16,688 nucleotides of DNA from Lachnospiraceae bacterium UBA1753 (GTDB lineage Bacteria > Bacillota > Clostridia > Lachnospirales > Lachnospiraceae). Shown in pieces: positions 13,996-16,688 of this stretch. How positions within the stretch are numbered: the first letter of the stretch is position 1; every line of letters begins with the position of its first letter. Below the pieces are notes generated by a model. It did not search any database, was not told where the DNA came from, and was given only the letters and a program-made list of their open reading frames with translations. Made by a program: the position numbers and the translations under genes. The stretch covers positions 1 through 16,688 of the forward strand of contig DCHL01000007.1 of NCBI GenBank assembly GCA_002317595.1. Direction: 5' to 3'.

Positions 13996-14019
13996 GCTTT
14001 AGGGCAGGATGGAGGCAGA

Positions 14020-14937
14020 ATGCTTCATATGTTTTTTAAAAGGCATAAGGTCCTGGTGGGCGTATTATGCCTTCTCTGCATTTTAGGGGTGTTTGCTCCT
14101 GCAAGGAAGGTGTATGCTCAGGAGAATACTGAGTCCCAGGCAGCGACATCCGGCAGAAGGGACGGGAATTACGATGCCCTGGGCCTGTTCAGGGATTCTT
14201 CATCTCCCAGAACGGTTGTTGAAGAGCAGGGAAGGTCGACCACCGGAGAAGATATCAGAGAATTAAATATTGGAAACAATCTGAACATTACATATCGGGA
14301 CGGGGAAGGCAATCTGTCGGGGTCTCTGAGAATTCTGATAATTCTAACCCTGATAACGCTTGCACCAACCCTCATAATAATGCTCACGTCATTTACGAGG
14401 ATACTGATTGTGCTGCATTTTACACGAGCAGCCCTGGGTACGCAGACAGCGCCTCCCAATCAGGTTCTTCTTGGCCTTACATTATTCCTTACATTTTTTA
14501 TTATGAGTCCTACCATTGCACAGATTAATACTACTGCGTATCAGCCCTTTGAGGCAGGGGAAATCAGTCAGCAGGAATTTTTTGAGAATGCAATGGACCC
14601 TATCAGGGAATTTATGTATAAGCAGACCAAGACCAAGGATGTCAAGCTGTTCCTGGAAATAGCAGACATGGAAGAGGTCAGCGAGCTTGATGATATACCG
14701 AACATGGTTCTCATACCGTCGTTTCTCATCAGCGAGCTCAGGACTGCTTTCATAATAGGCTTCCTGATTTATGTTCCTTTTATTGTAATTGATATGGTAG
14801 TCGCCTCGACGCTGATGTCCATGGGTATGATGATGCTCCCGCCGACGACCATTTCGATGCCATTTAAGATTCTGCTGTTTGTGCTTGCGGACGGATGGAA
14901 TCTTGTCATTGGAAATCTTGTTAAGACATTTTACTGA
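14020..14937 (+). CDS. fliP: Flagellar type III export gate protein FliP, with long N-terminal region
   Basis: Core subunit of the FliP5Q4R1 export channel. The 305-residue protein has a signal peptide (basic MLHMFFKRHK, hydrophobic 11-25, likely cleavage after VYA at 31-33). A polar exported segment of about 65 residues follows, then the conserved FliP core: LTLITLAPTLIIMLTSFTRI (109-128), TQTAPPNQVLLGLTLFLTFF (141-160), VLIPSFLISELRTAFIIGFL (230-249) and MGMMMLPPTTISMPFKILLF (268-287). Family members are usually about 220-250 residues, so the N-terminal part is longer than normal. Start: ATG at 14020 with GGAGG four bases upstream; ATG at 14029 is possible. fliQ follows after 19 bases. Confidence 0.95.
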   Translation: MLHMFFKRHKVLVGVLCLLCILGVFAPARKVYAQENTESQAATSGRRDGNYDALGLFRDSSSPRTVVEEQGRSTTGEDIRELNIGNNLNITYRDGEGNLSGSLRILIILTLITLAPTLIIMLTSFTRILIVLHFTRAALGTQTAPPNQVLLGLTLFLTFFIMSPTIAQINTTAYQPFEAGEISQQEFFENAMDPIREFMYKQTKTKDVKLFLEIADMEEVSELDDIPNMVLIPSFLISELRTAFIIGFLIYVPFIVIDMVVASTLMSMGMMMLPPTTISMPFKILLFVLADGWNLVIGNLVKTFY

Positions 14938-14956
14938 TAAAGAAGGCGGTGTATAG

Positions 14957-15226
14957 ATGTCAATAGATACAGTTACTTCAATTTCATCACAGGCTCTTTA
15001 TACAATAATTGTCACGGCAGCTCCCGTGCTCCTGATTTCACTGTGTGTTGGTCTGATAATCAGTATTTTTCAGACTGTTACGTCAATCCAGGAACAGACA
15101 CTGACCTTTGTGCCCAAAATTCTTTCGATCTTTTTGGGTCTTATGCTGCTGGGACACTGGATGCTGAACAATATGGTTACGTATATGGAAACCCTGTGGT
15201 CTGATTTTTCGGTATACATCAGATAG
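14957..15226 (+). CDS. fliQ: Flagellar type III export gate protein FliQ
   Basis: Small gate subunit that packs around FliP/FliR. It has 89 residues, the family norm, with two long hydrophobic helical hairpins (about 14-38 and 51-75). The conserved core reads AAPVLLISLCVGLIISIFQ (21-39), TSIQEQTLTFVPK (42-54) and a second helix ending in a polar tail. Start: ATG at 14957 with AAGGCGGTG at 14943-14951, an imperfect Shine-Dalgarno. It sits between fliP and fliR as in nearly all type III systems. Confidence 0.95.
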   Translation: MSIDTVTSISSQALYTIIVTAAPVLLISLCVGLIISIFQTVTSIQEQTLTFVPKILSIFLGLMLLGHWMLNNMVTYMETLWSDFSVYIR

Positions 15227-15237
15227 CGCTTTAGAAC

Positions 15238-15245
15238 GGTGGTGA
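15238..15245 (+). promoter_or_regulatory. Shine-Dalgarno-like site deciding the fliR start
   Basis: GGTGGTGA at 15238-15245 matches GGAGGTGA at 7 of 8 positions and lies five bases before the ATG at 15251. The GTG at 15239 lies within this site and has no other site upstream, so 15251 is the better start. Confidence 0.55.
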
Positions 15246-15250
15246 AAAAT

Positions 15251-16033
15251 ATGCTGGATATGTCACTCAGTATTCAGGATTTAGAGTATTTCCTTCTGGT
15301 CTTCACCCGTATAACCTGTTTTTTCGTGTCGGCTCCATTTTTTTCCACGGCAAATGTACCGTACAGGGCCAAGGTTGGAATAGGATTCTTTACAGCCATG
15401 CTGGTGTATCAGTTTGTGGTGCCGCATGAGGCACTTGTGTATAACACGGTTATTGGCTATGCGATACTGGTGTTCAAGGAGGCCATTGTCGGACTGGTTA
15501 TTGGCCTTGGCGCCAATCTGCCGCTGGCAATCCTGACCTTTTCGGGAAAAATCATGGACATGGAGGTCGGCCTTTCCATGGTGAACATATATGACCCTAC
15601 CACGAGGGTGTCCGAAGGCTTTTCTGGTATGTTTTATCATTATATGGTGCTTCTGATACTGATTCTTTCAGATATGCACCACTATCTGATAAAGGCACTT
15701 GTTGAGGCATTCACGCTTATTCCGACTGGGCATGTGACGATAAATGCGGACCGGCTATATGCAAGTTCACTCGTTTTCCTGGCTGATTATATCTCAATCG
15801 GTTTCAGGATATGCCTTCCGATTTTTGCGGCAATCCTTATGGTGAATGTCGTGCTTGGTGTAATGGCCAAGACCGCACCGCAGATGAATATGTTTTCGGT
15901 AGGTATGCAGATTAAGATACTTATGGGCCTTGGAATAATGTTCGTGACCGTGGCTCTCATCCCGGGAGCATCTGCTTTTATCTACACTGAGATAAAGAGA
16001 ATGGTAGTCATGATGACGCAGGTTTTTTATTAG
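15251..16033 (+). CDS. fliR: Flagellar type III export gate protein FliR
   Basis: Membrane subunit that closes the FliPQR channel and meets FlhB. It has 260 residues from the ATG at 15251 and about six membrane helices. Conserved features include the N-terminal FLLVFTRITCFFVSAPFF, VGLVIGLGANLPLAILTFSG (with the following polar KIMDMEVGLSMVNIYDP) and the later QMNMFSVGMQIKILMGLGIM, the classic FliR 'P-Q-x-N-x-F-x-x-G-x-x-x-K' stretch. A GTG at 15239 would add four residues but has no upstream ribosome-binding site. flhB starts 11 bases after the stop. Family call is secure; only the start is uncertain. Confidence 0.94.
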   Translation: MLDMSLSIQDLEYFLLVFTRITCFFVSAPFFSTANVPYRAKVGIGFFTAMLVYQFVVPHEALVYNTVIGYAILVFKEAIVGLVIGLGANLPLAILTFSGKIMDMEVGLSMVNIYDPTTRVSEGFSGMFYHYMVLLILILSDMHHYLIKALVEAFTLIPTGHVTINADRLYASSLVFLADYISIGFRICLPIFAAILMVNVVLGVMAKTAPQMNMFSVGMQIKILMGLGIMFVTVALIPGASAFIYTEIKRMVVMMTQVFY

Positions 16034-16044
16034 GGATTGGCTAA

Positions 16045-16688
16045 ATGGACAGAGAGTATACAGTGCCAGCAATTGAATTAAATCTGCAGTTTTTTGCAAA
16101 GATGGGTCCTGGTGGAGAGAAGACAGAGGAACCAACAGCCAAGAAACTGGAGGATTCCAGAAAGGAAGGCCAGGTTGCGAAGAGCCAGGAACTGACTGGC
16201 GCGTGTTCGCTTCTTGCGATGTTCCTTACACTGAAGTTCTGCTGTACATACCTTGCACAGAATTTCGTGGACAATTTTTCTCTTGTGTACAATAAGATTC
16301 CTGACATCATTGTTCTCTGGAATAATCGTCTGGAGACCAGGGATATAGCTATTTTTATAAAGGAGATTCTGATAAGAATCATCCTTGCGATGGGGCCCTT
16401 CCTTCTTGTAGGAGTTGCCGTTGCCTTTGTGACCAATGTTGTCCAGGTCAAGTGGAAGCCGACGCTTAAGCCGCTAAAGCCCAAGTTCAGCAAGCTCAAT
16501 CCGGTTAACGGAGTAAAGCGTCTGTTTTCGAAAGAAAAACTGGTTGAACTTGCCAAGTCAATAATAAAGGTTGCTATTATCTACTATGTGGTTGTCGGTG
16601 TTCTTAAGGACAAGCTGGGGCTTCTGCTTAATCTGTATGACCTCAGTCTTAAGAGTGCAATTCAGGTTACAGGCCAGCTCGTGATTGA
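16045..16688 (+). CDS. flhB: Flagellar export substrate-switch protein FlhB, N-terminal part (3' end outside window)
   Basis: Export gate protein whose cytoplasmic domain self-cleaves and, prompted by FliK, switches export from hook to filament proteins. The frame stays open to the right edge, giving 214 codons. The signature near the N-terminus reads GEKTEEPTAKKLEDSRKEGQ then VAKSQEL, diagnostic for FlhB. Hydrophobic helices lie at about 54-70, 110-133 and 171-190. The segment VQVKWKPTLKPLKPKFSKLN (about 133-152) with NPVNGVKRLFS after it is the conserved cytoplasmic loop. The autocleavage NPTH site lies beyond the window. Start: ATG at 16045 with only a weak AGGGATTGG upstream; Met20 at 16102 is a possible later start but would remove the ELNLQFFA segment common to Firmicutes FlhB. 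Confidence 0.95.
   Translation, partial: MDREYTVPAIELNLQFFAKMGPGGEKTEEPTAKKLEDSRKEGQVAKSQELTGACSLLAMFLTLKFCCTYLAQNFVDNFSLVYNKIPDIIVLWNNRLETRDIAIFIKEILIRIILAMGPFLLVGVAVAFVTNVVQVKWKPTLKPLKPKFSKLNPVNGVKRLFSKEKLVELAKSIIKVAIIYYVVVGVLKDKLGLLLNLYDLSLKSAIQVTGQLVI

Noticed and set aside
1..16688. A novel defence, mobile or biosynthetic system hidden in the window
   Set aside because: Every gene-length frame fits a known flagellar or chemotaxis family in a standard order. No transposase, integrase, CRISPR-like array, tRNA or sharp base-composition change was seen on either strand.

Overview
This window is a contiguous stretch of a flagellar fla/che-type operon, with every recognisable gene on the + strand. 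It runs from the 3' part of fliG to the 5' part of flhB. Gene order is fliG-fliH-fliI-fliJ-ylxF/motE-like-fliK-flgD-(TIGR02530-type flagellar operon protein)-flgE-flbD-motA-motB-fliL-fliM-fliY-cheY-fliO-fliP-fliQ-fliR-flhB. This is the Bacillus/Clostridia arrangement. The Firmicutes marks are a FliY that joins CheC-type phosphatase and FliN domains, a CheY very like the Bacillus one placed directly after it, a ylxF-type gene between fliJ and fliK, strong AGGAGG(TGA) ribosome-binding sites, and frequent TTG starts. The moderate base composition and protein style suggest a motile Clostridia member, most likely of the Lachnospiraceae (Roseburia/Butyrivibrio-like). That placement is inference, not proven from the window.

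Layout. Positions 1-2779 hold the rotor protein FliG (C-terminal part) and the export ATPase pair FliH/FliI. Positions 2780-2877 contain a short 28-bp-period tandem repeat that starts at the fliI stop codon. Positions 2878-4188 hold FliJ and a membrane-anchored MotE/YlxF-like protein. Positions 4189-4326 form a real control region: a weak hairpin/T-run, a near-consensus sigma-28 (sigma-D/FliA) promoter and a 9-bp 5'-leader hairpin ahead of fliK. Positions 4327-8335 hold the hook-building block (FliK ruler, FlgD cap, a small conserved flagellar operon protein, FlgE hook). Positions 8336-8692 contain a terminator-like hairpin, the 54-aa flbD (swrD) gene, a sigma-A-like promoter overlapping the end of flbD, and an inverted repeat in the motA leader. 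Positions 8693-13253 hold the stator (MotA, MotB), FliL and the switch proteins FliM and FliY. Positions 13272-16688 hold CheY and the type III export gate (FliO, P, Q, R and the start of FlhB).

Together these genes build the export apparatus (FlhB, FliOPQR, FliHIJ), make and measure the hook (FlgE, FlgD, FliK), power the motor (MotAB, FliL, FlbD/SwrD) and set rotation direction (FliG, FliM, FliY, CheY). No mobile element, tRNA, rRNA or CRISPR array is visible. I see no wholly new system. The points most worth checking are a C-terminal helical domain on FlgD that resembles modules of Firmicutes surface proteins, the internal sigma-28 and sigma-A-like promoters that split the operon into hook and motor units, the run of four consecutive TTG-started motor genes, and two repeat tracts (after fliI and inside fliY).
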